Origin: DASPWW01 sp963803425
GTDB taxonomy: Bacteria > Actinomycetota > Thermoleophilia > Solirubrobacterales > 70-9
Assembly: GCA_963803425.1 (NCBI GenBank)
Contig: CAWDMA010000002.1
Coordinates: forward strand, 186,001 to 250,000
Reading direction: 5' to 3'
Length of the DNA stretch: 64,000 nt
In this document: piece after piece, positions 26,175-34,422 of the stretch
Layout of the letters: each line of letters begins with the position of its first letter
How positions within the stretch are numbered: position 1 is the first letter of the stretch
The notes under the pieces: model-generated
The model's input: only the letters and a program-made list of their open reading frames with translations
Told to the model about the DNA's origin: nothing
Databases searched by the model: none
Made by a program: the position numbers and the translations under genes

Positions 26175-27689
26175 CTAGGTGACCGCAGGCCCGTCCCTGT
26201 CGCGTACGAGCGCCTCGACCAGCCCATCGATGTCGTGGCGCTCCGCCTCGACATCGACCTCGAGGCCCGCCTCCCGCGCCGCGGCGCTCGTCACCGGCCC
26301 GATCGAGACGATCCGGGCGCGGGTCGGGATCCGGTCGCCGAGCGCGGCGACCAGGTTGCGGACCGTCGACGCCGAGGTGAAGGTGACGTAGTCGGCGCGC
26401 TGCGCCGCCTCCACCGCGGCTTCGTCGGGCTGCTCGGCGACCGTGTCGTACAGCGCCACCACGTCGACCTCGGCGCCCCGCTCCCGGAGGGCGTCGGGGA
26501 GCACGTCGCGGGCCTCGGCGGCGCGCGCGACCAGCACGGGGCGGCCCTCGACCTCCACCTCGCGAAGCTCATCGACCAGCGCCTCGGCGACGGACCGATC
26601 CGGGACCACGTCGGCGATCACGCCCCGGTCGCGAAGCGCGGCGGCCGTCCCCGGCCCGATCGCCGCCACCGTCGCGTTCGCGAGCGCGCGCGCGTCCCGG
26701 CCCGCCGCCGCCAGCGCGTCGAACAGCAGCCGCACCCCGTTCGGGCTGGTCAGGCAGACGAGCGCGTACGAGTAGATCTCATCGACCGCCCGGCTCACCT
26801 CGGCCGAGTCGATCCGCGGCTCGATCCGGATCGCCGGCAGCTCGATCGCCTCGCCGCCGAGCTCGCGGAGCCGGGCGGCCAACGTGCTCGCCTGCGCGCG
26901 GGCCCGGGTGACGACCACGGTGCGGCCGTGCAGGGGGCGGCCCTCGACCCACGCGAGCGCCTCGGCGCGCGCCGCGACCGGCCCGATCACGACCACCGCG
27001 GGCGCGCTCACCTCGGCGCGGGCGGCGGCGTTCGCGAGCTCGCCGAGCGGCGCCGAGACCGCGCGCTGTCCGCTGATCGTGCCGCGCTCGACCACCGCGG
27101 CGGGCGTCGCAGGGTCCGCGCCCGATTCGACGAGCGACTCGGCGATCTGGGGCAGGCGGCGCATCCCCATGTACAGGACCAAGGTCCCGGGGAAGCGCGC
27201 CAGCGCCTCCCAGTCGAGCGACGAGGCCTGCTTGCCGGGATCCTCGTGGCCGGTAACGAACGCTACCGCGGAGGCATCATCGCGGTGGGTGACCGGTATG
27301 CCCGCGTACGCGGGCGCCGCGATCCCGGCGGTCACACCCGGCACCACCTCGAACGGGATCCCGGCCGCGACCAGCGCCTCCGCCTCCTCGCCACCGCGGC
27401 CGAAGGTGAACGGATCGCCGCCCTTCAGCCGGACCACGCCCGCGCCGGCCCGGGCGCGCTCCACCATCACCTGCTCGATGTCCGGCTGGGAGTCCGAGTC
27501 GCCGGGCCGCTTACCGACGTCGATCAGCTCGGCTTCCGCGCGTGCCGCGTCAAGCGCCCCGTCAGGGATCAGCCGGTCGTGCACGATCACGTCCGCGGTC
27601 GCTATCAGCTCCAGCGCCCGCGCGGTGATCAGCCCGGGGTCGCCGGGACCGGCGCCGACCAGGTACACGACTCCCTTCCGAGCGCTCAC
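26175..27689 (-). CDS. Uroporphyrinogen-III C-methyltransferase / uroporphyrinogen-III synthase fusion (CobA-HemD)
   Basis: Bifunctional tetrapyrrole enzyme of 504 residues. Residues 1-245 are the SAM-dependent methyltransferase making precorrin-2: VYLVGAGPGDPGLITARALE, VVRLKGGDPFTFGRGGEE, VVPGVTAGIAAPAYAGIPVTH and LVLYMGMRRL. Residues about 250-504 are uroporphyrinogen-III synthase: VVVTRARAQASTLAARLREL, LVCLTSPNGVRLLFDAL, VAAIGPGTAAALRDRG, DYVTFTSASTVRNLV and IVSIGPVTSAAAREAGL. Such fusions are usual in actinobacteria and clostridia. GTG 27689 begins one base after the hemC stop. It places the siroheme/cobalamin branch and heme branch point in one polypeptide. Confidence 0.95.
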   Translation of the reverse strand: MSARKGVVYLVGAGPGDPGLITARALELIATADVIVHDRLIPDGALDAARAEAELIDVGKRPGDSDSQPDIEQVMVERARAGAGVVRLKGGDPFTFGRGGEEAEALVAAGIPFEVVPGVTAGIAAPAYAGIPVTHRDDASAVAFVTGHEDPGKQASSLDWEALARFPGTLVLYMGMRRLPQIAESLVESGADPATPAAVVERGTISGQRAVSAPLGELANAAARAEVSAPAVVVIGPVAARAEALAWVEGRPLHGRTVVVTRARAQASTLAARLRELGGEAIELPAIRIEPRIDSAEVSRAVDEIYSYALVCLTSPNGVRLLFDALAAAGRDARALANATVAAIGPGTAAALRDRGVIADVVPDRSVAEALVDELREVEVEGRPVLVARAAEARDVLPDALRERGAEVDVVALYDTVAEQPDEAAVEAAQRADYVTFTSASTVRNLVAALGDRIPTRARIVSIGPVTSAAAREAGLEVDVEAERHDIDGLVEALVRDRDGPAVT

Positions 27690-27690
27690 C

Positions 27691-28638
27691 TCAGCTCACG
27701 CCCTCGGCTCTCGCCAGCACGTCACGCGCGCCGGCCGCCGCGAGCCGCTCCGCCAGCGCGATCCCGGCGGCGGCGGGGTCGGCCGCGTCGGCCTCGTGCG
27801 CGTCGCGGACCCACTCGCTGCCATCGGGGAGCCCGACGAACCCGTCGACCCGGATCCGGCGGCCGTCGAGCGCGGCGCGGATCCCGACCGGGGTGCGGCA
27901 GCTTGCATCCAGCTCGGCGAGCGCGGCGCGCTCGGCGGTCAGCTCGACCAGCGCCGCGACGTCGCTGATCGAGGCCGCCGCGGCCGCCGCCCGGTCGTCG
28001 TCGCGGCGGCTCTCGAGCGCCAGCGATCCCTGACCGGCGGACGGCGTGATCGTCGCGGGATCGAGTCGGAACGCGATCTCGGCCTCCCGGTCGAGGCGGC
28101 GGAGGCCGGCCGCAGCGAGCACGATCCCGTCGAAGTCGCCGTCCGCGAGCCGGCGCAGCCTCGTGTCGACGTTCCCACGCAGCTCCCCGACCTCGAGGTC
28201 GGGGCGGGCGGCGAGCAGCTGCGCGCGACGGCGCAGGCTCGCCGTCCCGATCCGGGCGCCCTCCGGCACCTCGTCGAGCGAGCCCGCGCCGCCCACGTAC
28301 GCGTCCCAGGGGTCCTCCCGTGCGGGCACCCCGGCGAGCCTGAGCTCGTCGGGCAGCCCCGAGGGCAGGTCCTTCGCCGAGTGCACCCCCAGGTCGATAT
28401 CCCCCGCAAGCAGTGCGACCTCGATCTCCCGCACGAATCGCGACTTGTCGTCTTCATCAATCCGGCCGGATCCTCCGCTTCGCGTCCGGTCCGGCCGGGT
28501 GCGAGCCGGGTCGGGCTGATCTCCGGACGTCCGAATGGGGACGATCTCAGTCTCCTCCCGAAGCGCCTCCGCGACCAGCCTCGCCTGCGCGAGGGCGAGG
28601 GCGCTGGTGCGGGTCCCGAGGCGCAGCGGAGGGGGCAC
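27691..28638 (-). CDS. hemC: Hydroxymethylbilane synthase (porphobilinogen deaminase)
   Basis: Polymerises four porphobilinogens to hydroxymethylbilane, 315 residues, cytoplasmic. N-terminal LRLGTRTSALALAQARLVAE, catalytic-site IDLGVHSAKDLPSGLP, RGNVDTRLRRL and TPSAGQGSLALE are classical; the dipyrromethane cofactor Cys is in LDASCRTPVG. Between residues about 38 and 66 there is a local Asp/Arg-rich insertion (SGDQPDPARTRPDRTRSGGS) where most enzymes have a short loop holding the Lys/Gly motif. The GTG start is at 28638, 13 nt after hemA. Confidence 0.94.
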   Translation of the reverse strand: MPPPLRLGTRTSALALAQARLVAEALREETEIVPIRTSGDQPDPARTRPDRTRSGGSGRIDEDDKSRFVREIEVALLAGDIDLGVHSAKDLPSGLPDELRLAGVPAREDPWDAYVGGAGSLDEVPEGARIGTASLRRRAQLLAARPDLEVGELRGNVDTRLRRLADGDFDGIVLAAAGLRRLDREAEIAFRLDPATITPSAGQGSLALESRRDDDRAAAAAASISDVAALVELTAERAALAELDASCRTPVGIRAALDGRRIRVDGFVGLPDGSEWVRDAHEADAADPAAAGIALAERLAAAGARDVLARAEGVS

Positions 28639-28651
28639 CGAAACGACGGTG

Positions 28652-29995
28652 CTAGGGGTTCTCGCGGAGGCGGCGCCGGTCCCGGATCGGCGTCACCTCG
28701 GCGTCCTCGGCCTCGAGCGGCGCGGTCTCCGCGTCGAGGCCGAACAGCTCCCGGAGCGCCTGCGCGTACTGGTAGGAGGACTCGTCGTCGGCGAGCCGCT
28801 TCAGCCGCAGTGTCGGCTCGTGCAGGAGCCGGCTGGAGATCGCGCGGGCCATGTGCCCGAGCCGCTCCCGATCGGCCTCCGAGAGCGACTCCCAGCGGCG
28901 CTCGTTCTCGGCCAGCGCCCGCTCCACCACCTCGTCGCCGCGGCGGCGCAGCGCCGCGACCGTCGGCACCACCTGCAGCGAGCCGAGCCACCGCTCGAAC
29001 CGCGCCACCTCCGCGTCCAGCAGCCGCTCGGCGCGCTGCGCCTCGGCGACGCGGCCCGACGCGTTTCGCTCCGCGATCGACTGCACGTCGTCGACGTCGT
29101 GCAGGCTGACCCCGCGGATCTCGCGGCACCCGGGCTCGATGTCGCGCGGCACGGCGAGGTCGATCAGCAGCAGCATTCGGCCGCCGCGGCGCTCCATCAC
29201 CAGCTCCAGCTCCTCGCGCTCGATGATGTGGTGGGGGGAGTTGGTCGAGGACACCACGATGTCGGCGTGCTCCATCTGGGCGGGGAGCTCGTCGATCCGG
29301 ATCGCCCGCCCGCCGAACCGCTGCGCGAGGCCGAGCGCCCGCCCGTGATGGCGGTTGGCGACGAAGATCGCCTCGACGCCGCGGGCCGCGAGCGCCCTCG
29401 CGGTCAGCTCGGCCGTCTCCCCGGCGCCGACGAGCAGCACCTGGCGAGACTCGAGCGAGCCGAGCGTGTGCCGGGCGAGCTCGACCGCAGCCGACGGGAT
29501 CGACACCCCCTTCTCGCTGATCCCGGTCTCGCTGCGGGCCCGCTTCCCGGCCGCGAGTGCGCCCCGGAACAGCCTGTTCAGGACCGGTCCGGTCGCCCCC
29601 TCGACCAGGGCGAGCTCGTATGAGCGCTTCACCTGGCCCTGGATCTCGACCTCGCCGACGATCATCGAGTCGAGCCCGGCGGCCACTGAGAACAGGTGAG
29701 CCGCGGCCTCCGCCGAGCGCAGCGCGTACAGCCGTCCGACCAGCTCGGTGGGCCGGATGTCGGCCTCGCGAGCGAGCACTCCCAGCGCGCGGCTCTCCGC
29801 CTCGACCGGGTCGGACACCACCAGGTACAGCTCGGTCCGGTTGCAGGTGGAGACCGCGGCGGCCTCGAAGATCCGCTCAGAGTCGACCAGCTCGCCGAGC
29901 ACCCCGACCGCGCGTCCCTCCGGGAGCGCCAGCCGCTCCCGCCACTCCAGCGGGGCGGTGCGGTGGGAGACGCCGAGGGCGAGCAGCTCGGTCAT
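28652..29995 (-). CDS. hemA: Glutamyl-tRNA reductase
   Basis: First committed step of C5-pathway tetrapyrrole synthesis: reduces glutamyl-tRNA to glutamate-1-semialdehyde with NADPH. 447 residues. The N-terminal ALGVSHRTAPLEWRERL and the nucleophile Cys in AVSTCNRTELYLVV are present; the nucleotide-binding domain has VLLVGAGETAELTARALAA, and VVSSTNSPHHIIEREELE lies after it. The C-terminal dimerisation helix spans about 320-420. It lies between the ccm genes and hemC. No hemL or hemB is in the window. Feedback by heme through the N-terminal Cys region is known in this family. Confidence 0.95.
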   Translation of the reverse strand: MTELLALGVSHRTAPLEWRERLALPEGRAVGVLGELVDSERIFEAAAVSTCNRTELYLVVSDPVEAESRALGVLAREADIRPTELVGRLYALRSAEAAAHLFSVAAGLDSMIVGEVEIQGQVKRSYELALVEGATGPVLNRLFRGALAAGKRARSETGISEKGVSIPSAAVELARHTLGSLESRQVLLVGAGETAELTARALAARGVEAIFVANRHHGRALGLAQRFGGRAIRIDELPAQMEHADIVVSSTNSPHHIIEREELELVMERRGGRMLLLIDLAVPRDIEPGCREIRGVSLHDVDDVQSIAERNASGRVAEAQRAERLLDAEVARFERWLGSLQVVPTVAALRRRGDEVVERALAENERRWESLSEADRERLGHMARAISSRLLHEPTLRLKRLADDESSYQYAQALRELFGLDAETAPLEAEDAEVTPIRDRRRLRENP

Positions 29996-30001
29996 CCCGC
30001 C

Positions 30002-30172
30002 TCAGCCATGGGGCTCGCGCTCACGGGCAAGCGTGTTAAGCGAGCGCAGCTCGCGGCCGATCCGCTGCAGCTTCGCCGCCATGATCGCGACGTAGATCAA
30101 GAGCAGCGCGACGAAGACGATGTACGCCCCGGCGACGTACTTGCCTGCCTCGTCGAGGGGCAGCGCCGGCAT
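30002..30172 (-). CDS. ccmD: CcmD-like small membrane protein
   Basis: 56-residue protein with one membrane helix (AGAYIVFVALLLIYVAIMAA) followed by a basic cytoplasmic tail (KLQRIGRELRSLNTLARERE), the layout of CcmD, the heme-exporter accessory subunit. It overlaps ccmC (GTGATG junction) and ends 6 nt before hemA. CcmD sequences are poorly conserved, so assignment rests on size, topology and position after ccmC. Confidence 0.75.
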   Translation of the reverse strand: MPALPLDEAGKYVAGAYIVFVALLLIYVAIMAAKLQRIGRELRSLNTLAREREPHG

Positions 30173-30897
30173 CACCGCGCTCCGACGGTCGCCCGGCGTG
30201 GCTCCGGCGGGCTCGACGCGGGCGGGGCCTCGAGCGTGCTGCGCAGCCGGGCGAGCTGCGCCGAGGTGTCCTTGGCGACCAGCTCGAACCGGACCAGCGA
30301 CACCCACAGCAGCGCGATCCCCGTGAACGTGACGGCGAAGGTGAGCCACATCCCGCCCGGCATCCCGCCCTCGGCGGTCCCGAACACCCGCGGGTGGACG
30401 AGCGACTGCGCCAGCCGGACGGCGAGGAAGTTGAGCGGCACGAAGGCGCCCGCGGTGATCGCGAACACCGATGCGTACCGAGCCTGGCGATCGCGGTCCT
30501 CGATCGCGTAACGGAGCGGGTAGTAGGTGACGTACAGCAGGAACACGATCAGGAAGCTGACCAGGGTGGGCTCGTCCCACACCCACCACTTCCCCCACGA
30601 GGCCTTCGCCCAGATCGCCCCGGTGGCGAGCACCGCGACGCCGAAGATCACCGAGATGTGGATCGACACGTACGAGCGGGCGTCGTGGACCGGGTCGCCG
30701 GTTCGGAGGTGCCTGATCGCGTGCACGGCCGCGACCATGAACCCGACCAGCGCGGTGACGGCGAGCGGCACGTGCAGATAGAAGATCTTCTGGACGAAGC
30801 CCTGGTCCGCGTCGAGCGGCGCGTAGAAGAAGACCAGCGAGAACCCTGCGACCACTGCCGCCGCGGTAGCTATTGAGAGCCCGAGCAGTCCTCTCAT
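30172..30897 (-). CDS. ccmC: Heme exporter/handling membrane protein CcmC
   Basis: Six-helix membrane protein of 241 residues of the CcmC/CcsA heme-handling superfamily. The Trp-rich motif WGKWWVWDEPTL (WWxWD) that cradles heme is intact, and the flanking His are seen in FYLHVPLAV and SYVSIHISVIFG. ATG 30897 is preferred: an in-frame start 84 bases upstream would lie inside ccmB. A C-terminal cytoplasmic tail of about 45 residues is Pro/Ala-rich and longer than in proteobacteria. Operon order A-B-C-D is conserved. Confidence 0.93.
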   Translation of the reverse strand: MRGLLGLSIATAAAVVAGFSLVFFYAPLDADQGFVQKIFYLHVPLAVTALVGFMVAAVHAIRHLRTGDPVHDARSYVSIHISVIFGVAVLATGAIWAKASWGKWWVWDEPTLVSFLIVFLLYVTYYPLRYAIEDRDRQARYASVFAITAGAFVPLNFLAVRLAQSLVHPRVFGTAEGGMPGGMWLTFAVTFTGIALLWVSLVRFELVAKDTSAQLARLRSTLEAPPASSPPEPRRATVGAR

Positions 30898-30899
30898 CG

Positions 30900-31568
30900 T
30901 CAGTCCTCGAGCACGAAGTCGAACACTCCGTACCCGACCAGCAGGAAGATCACATCGTAGAGGCCGAGCACCGCAAGCCACTGCGCGAAGTCGTCGTAGG
31001 TGGGCCCGCCCGCGGCCAGCAGCGGCTCGGCGGCACCGGCCGCGGCGATCATCAGCGGGACGAGCAGCGGCAGCAGCAGCAGGGGGACGAGCAGGTCGCG
31101 GGCGCGGGAGCCGATCGCGAGCGAGGACACCAGCGCCCCGGTGGCCGCGATCCCGAGATCGGCCAGCAGCAGCACCGGGACGAGAGGTACGAGCGCCGCG
31201 CCGCCGTCGAGGAAGAACAGCGCGAACACGGGGACGGTGACCAGCTCCAGCACGATCAGGTACAGCGCGAGCGCCGCAGCCTTCGCTGCGAGCAGCGCCG
31301 TCCCGTCGATCGGCGCCAGCCTGATCACGTCGAACCCGCCCTGGTCGCGCTCGGCTAGGAACAGCCGGTTGACCGCGAGGATCGCGGCGAACAGCAGCGT
31401 CGCGAGCAGCACCCCGGCCGCCAGACCGCCCTGCAGCGAGGTCCGATCGAGGCCGAAACGGAACAGGACGAAGGTCGTCACGGCGAACAGCGCCATCCCG
31501 GGCAGCGACTGCAGGGTGCGCAGCTCCACCCTCAGGTCCTTAGCCAGGATCGCCCCGAGCGCCCTCAT
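30900..31568 (-). CDS. ccmB: Heme exporter permease CcmB
   Basis: ABC-2-type permease of 222 residues and six predicted helices, partner of CcmA in the Ccm (System I) ATPase that releases holo-CcmE. Family features include ILAKDLRVELRTLQSLPGM at the N-terminus and DQGGFDVIRLAPIDGTALL after the second helix region. The start overlaps the ccmA stop by 4 nt and its stop is 2 nt from ccmC, so all three subunits are tightly coupled. Confidence 0.92.
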   Translation of the reverse strand: MRALGAILAKDLRVELRTLQSLPGMALFAVTTFVLFRFGLDRTSLQGGLAAGVLLATLLFAAILAVNRLFLAERDQGGFDVIRLAPIDGTALLAAKAAALALYLIVLELVTVPVFALFFLDGGAALVPLVPVLLLADLGIAATGALVSSLAIGSRARDLLVPLLLLPLLVPLMIAAAGAAEPLLAAGGPTYDDFAQWLAVLGLYDVIFLLVGYGVFDFVLED

Positions 31569-32320
31569 CGCGGCGGCCCCGCGTAGATCGCTTCGGCCTC
31601 GGAGGCGGGCAGGCCGGCGGCCGGCCCGGAGTAGGCGACACGGCCGCCATGGCCGAGCATCAGGACGAGCCCCTCCCCGAGCCCGGCGCTGAGGTCGTGC
31701 GTGACCGCGATCCGGGTGCGCCCGGGCGCGTCCAGGAGCTGCTCCACCATCGCGCGCGCGCCGGGATCGAGGTGCGTCCACGGCTCGTCCAGCAGCACCA
31801 GCTCGGGTTCGTGCAGGACGGCGCGGCAGGCCGCCACGCGCTGCGCCATCCCGGCGGACAGGTGGGCGACCCGCTCGTCGGCACGACCTCCCATCCCGAC
31901 CCGCTCCAGGAGGTGGTCGATCCTGCCGCCGGGCCGCTCGATCGCGTGCAGCCGGGCGCAGAAGGCGAGGTTCTCGCGCGCGGTCAGATCGCGGTACAGG
32001 AGCGGCTCGTGCCCCAGGAACCCGATCCGCCCGCGCGCCCGCCACGCGTCGCGAGGGAGGCGGCAGCCCAGCACCGACACCTCGCCTCCGCCGGGCCGCA
32101 GCAGGGTGGCCAGCACCCGCAGCAGCGTCGTCTTCCCGGCCCCGTTCGGGCCCAGCACGACGAGGCTCTCCCCGCGCGGCAGCGCGAAGCTGACGTCCTC
32201 GAGCGCGATTCGCTCGCCGTACGCGCGCCACAGCCCCGCGGCCCGGATCGCCACATCCGCCGAGGAGGACTCCGTGGCGTCGGCTTGCGCCCGCGGGCTG
32301 TCCACGTGCACGCTGCTCAT
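31565..32320 (-). CDS. ccmA: Heme exporter ATP-binding protein CcmA
   Basis: ABC ATPase of 251 residues, first gene of the ccm-hem cluster. Walker A LGPNGAGKTTLL (about 57-68), signature HLSAGMAQRVAACRAVL (LSAGM), Walker B LVLLDEPWTHLD and H-loop AVTHD. The short LSAGMAQR signature and small size match CcmA rather than drug exporters. The first 20 residues (Ser/Asp/Ala-rich) are extra. The gene is divergent from the cupredoxin gene; the start codons are 90 nt apart, leaving room for two promoters. Confidence 0.92.
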   Translation of the reverse strand: MSSVHVDSPRAQADATESSSADVAIRAAGLWRAYGERIALEDVSFALPRGESLVVLGPNGAGKTTLLRVLATLLRPGGGEVSVLGCRLPRDAWRARGRIGFLGHEPLLYRDLTARENLAFCARLHAIERPGGRIDHLLERVGMGGRADERVAHLSAGMAQRVAACRAVLHEPELVLLDEPWTHLDPGARAMVEQLLDAPGRTRIAVTHDLSAGLGEGLVLMLGHGGRVAYSGPAAGLPASEAEAIYAGPPR

Positions 32321-32368
32321 CGCGGCCGAATGTACCGCCGCCGGGGCCTGCACCGGCCGCCGGCCCGC

Positions 32369-32374
32369 TAAGCT
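32369..32374 (+). promoter_or_regulatory. Candidate -10 element (TAAGCT) of the cupredoxin gene
   Basis: TAAGCTGCG occurs 36 nt before TTG 32411, which also has a GGAGG ribosome site at 32398-32402. The same nonamer stands before the aldehyde dehydrogenase gene at 60621. Confidence 0.35.
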
Positions 32375-32410
32375 GCGGGCCGCGGGACTGACGGGACGGA
32401 GGCAAGGGAC

Positions 32411-33025
32411 TTGAAGCGACGACTCACTATCGGGATCCTGGCGGTGGCCGTGGCGGCGGTGTTCCCCACCGGCGCGCTCGCGTCGGAGACGATCACGATC
32501 GAGCCGACGCCGGGCGCGAACGCGTACGCGCCGGCGAGCGCCACGGTCGACCTCGGCGACACCTTCACGTGGCAGTGGGGCCCGGACGGCAAGGGTGCCA
32601 CCGACTCGCACAACGTGATCCAGAACGCCTCCCTGTTCACCTCCGGGCTGCCGGTGGAGTCGCAGCCGCCATACACCCTGACCGCATCGGCCGGCTCGTA
32701 CCACTACCTGTGCGCGGTCCACCTGGGGATGGAGGGCGATGTCGCCGTCCGCCCCGCGCTCGCGGGGGCCGACACCGGATCGGGCCCGATCGCGGTGAGC
32801 TGGGCGACGTCTTCCACCACGACCGGGAACCGCTTCGACGTCCGCTACCGGACCGGCAAGAAGTGGAAGACGTGGCAGAAGAAGACGCAGAAGAAGGCCG
32901 GCAAGTTCGGGAAGAAGAAGAAGCCCGCGAAGGTGAAGAAGGGGCGCACGTACGAATTCCAGGCGCGCTCCAGGCAGGGGAAGCACAAAAGCGCCTGGTC
33001 GCCGACGCTGATCGTGACTCGCTGA
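32411..33025 (+). CDS. Secreted cupredoxin-like copper protein with Lys-rich C-terminal module
   Basis: Exported 204-residue protein. Signal peptide about 1-25 (ILAVAVAAVFPTGALASE). A plastocyanin-type domain follows: ATVDLGDTFTWQW, His ligand in TDSHNVIQ, and the Cys/His/Met ligand loop YHYLCAVHLGMEG; all four type-1 copper ligands are present. From about residue 125 there is a fibronectin-III-like segment interrupted by a Lys-rich stretch (KKTQKKAGKFGKKKKPAKVKK), perhaps for wall or polymer binding. TTG 32411 has GGAGG 8 nt upstream. It probably is an electron carrier, consistent with the divergent ccm genes, but copper chaperoning is possible. Confidence 0.85.
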   Translation: MKRRLTIGILAVAVAAVFPTGALASETITIEPTPGANAYAPASATVDLGDTFTWQWGPDGKGATDSHNVIQNASLFTSGLPVESQPPYTLTASAGSYHYLCAVHLGMEGDVAVRPALAGADTGSGPIAVSWATSSTTTGNRFDVRYRTGKKWKTWQKKTQKKAGKFGKKKKPAKVKKGRTYEFQARSRQGKHKSAWSPTLIVTR

Positions 33026-33063
33026 GGGTGGGGTCGCCCTGTGACGCCGCGGTCACGAGCCGC

Positions 33064-34419
33064 ATGCCGACCCGCCGGGCGGCCGCGGCCGGCGTCGCGC
33101 TCGTGGCGGCGCTCCTGCTGAGCGCCGCCCCCGCCGCGGCGGCCTGGAGGTGGTCGGGCCCGGTGGCCCTCACCCGCGGCGACGTCGAGGCGGTCGAGCC
33201 CCAGGCGGCGATCAACGCGCAGGGCATCGCCGTGGCGGCTTGGTACCAGATCGCCGCGGACGGCCGGCTCTCCACCTGGGCGGCAACCACCCGGGGACGG
33301 CGCGGCGAATTCCGCCCCGCCGTGCTGCTCGGCACCGCCCGGGAACCCGGCGGAGGCGCGGTCCCGTCGCTCCCCGCGGTCGCGATCGACCGGCGCGGCA
33401 ACGCGCTCGTCGCATGGCTGCAGGGGTCCGCGATCCGGCCGCGGGTGGTTGTCGCCTCGGGGCGAAACGGGAAATTCGACGAGCCGATCGCACTGTCGCC
33501 GCCGAAGCAGCCCTCGGTGGGTCCGCAGCTGGCGGTCGACCGCGACGGCCGGGCGATCGCGGCCTGGTCGACGGACACTGGCGATGTGACCAGGATCCAG
33601 GCGGCGTTCAGGCGGCCGAACGCAACCGAGTTCGGCCCGGCGCGCACCCTGTCGGGCCGCCGCGCGAACGCGTTCGCGCCGCAGGTGGGGACGAGTCGAG
33701 CCGGGGACGCGGTCGTGGCGTGGCTGAGCGCGTCCGTCGAGTCCGGGGCGACCACGGCGATCGCCGCTCGAAGCGGCACCCGCGGCCGGTTCGGCCGCGG
33801 CCAGAGGATCTCTCCCTCCGGCCTCGACGCCGACAACGTGCGGGTCGCCGTCTCGGCCCGCGGCAAGGCAATCGCGACATGGACCCAGAGCTCCGCCGCC
33901 GAGTCGAACATCGGCACGGCATACGCGCCGCGGGACCGCCCGTTCCGCGATCCACGGACGATCCGCCCGGATGACCCGCGGCGGGTGACCGGGCTCGCCA
34001 GCGTCGCGATCACTCGATCGGGGCGCGCCACGATCGCGTGGATCGAGAGCCCTCCGCCGCCGCAGGGCGGACGCGCGAGCGTTCGGACGGCCCAAACGGA
34101 CAGGTCGGGTCACTACCGCGGCGCTCAGGTGCTCGACGAGGCCGACGCCTTCCTGGGCGGAACCGACGTCGCCGTCGCGGCCGGCGCCGGCAATGCCGTC
34201 ACGGCGTGGGACGACAGCGACGTGAGCTCGTCCTCGGTCCAGGCCGCGCTGAGGCTGCCGGGCGAGCGCAGCTTCGGCGAGGTCGAGACGCTCAGCCCCG
34301 ACGTAGTGTCCGGATCGACGCCGTCCGTCACCGCGACTCGACGCCTCGCAATCGTGGTGTGGCAGGGGTCGACGGACGCCGGCGATCCGACGTTCGTCAG
34401 CGTCGCCCGGCGCCGCTAG
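33064..34419 (+). CDS. Secreted protein with eight Trp-containing repeats (predicted beta-propeller)
   Basis: Exported 451-residue protein of unknown function. Signal peptide about 1-27 (GVALVAALLLSAAPAAAA). The mature part is eight repeats of about 52 residues centred on a G-x-A-x-x-A-W motif, with Trp at residues 60, 118, 168, 220, 273, 326, 382 and 433 (for example GRAIAAWST, GNALVAWLQ, GKAIATWTQ). Each repeat has an Arg-rich variable stretch. The periodicity suggests an eight-bladed propeller. No catalytic residues stand out. It lies 38 nt after the cupredoxin gene, same strand. Confidence 0.75.
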   Translation: MPTRRAAAAGVALVAALLLSAAPAAAAWRWSGPVALTRGDVEAVEPQAAINAQGIAVAAWYQIAADGRLSTWAATTRGRRGEFRPAVLLGTAREPGGGAVPSLPAVAIDRRGNALVAWLQGSAIRPRVVVASGRNGKFDEPIALSPPKQPSVGPQLAVDRDGRAIAAWSTDTGDVTRIQAAFRRPNATEFGPARTLSGRRANAFAPQVGTSRAGDAVVAWLSASVESGATTAIAARSGTRGRFGRGQRISPSGLDADNVRVAVSARGKAIATWTQSSAAESNIGTAYAPRDRPFRDPRTIRPDDPRRVTGLASVAITRSGRATIAWIESPPPPQGGRASVRTAQTDRSGHYRGAQVLDEADAFLGGTDVAVAAGAGNAVTAWDDSDVSSSSVQAALRLPGERSFGEVETLSPDVVSGSTPSVTATRRLAIVVWQGSTDAGDPTFVSVARRR

Positions 34420-34422
34420 CGG

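Noticed and set aside
26175..32320. Possible riboswitches (TPP before thiL, cobalamin or heme control before the hem genes)
   Set aside because: No leader long enough: genes are packed with 0-14 nt gaps and no conserved RNA core is visible.
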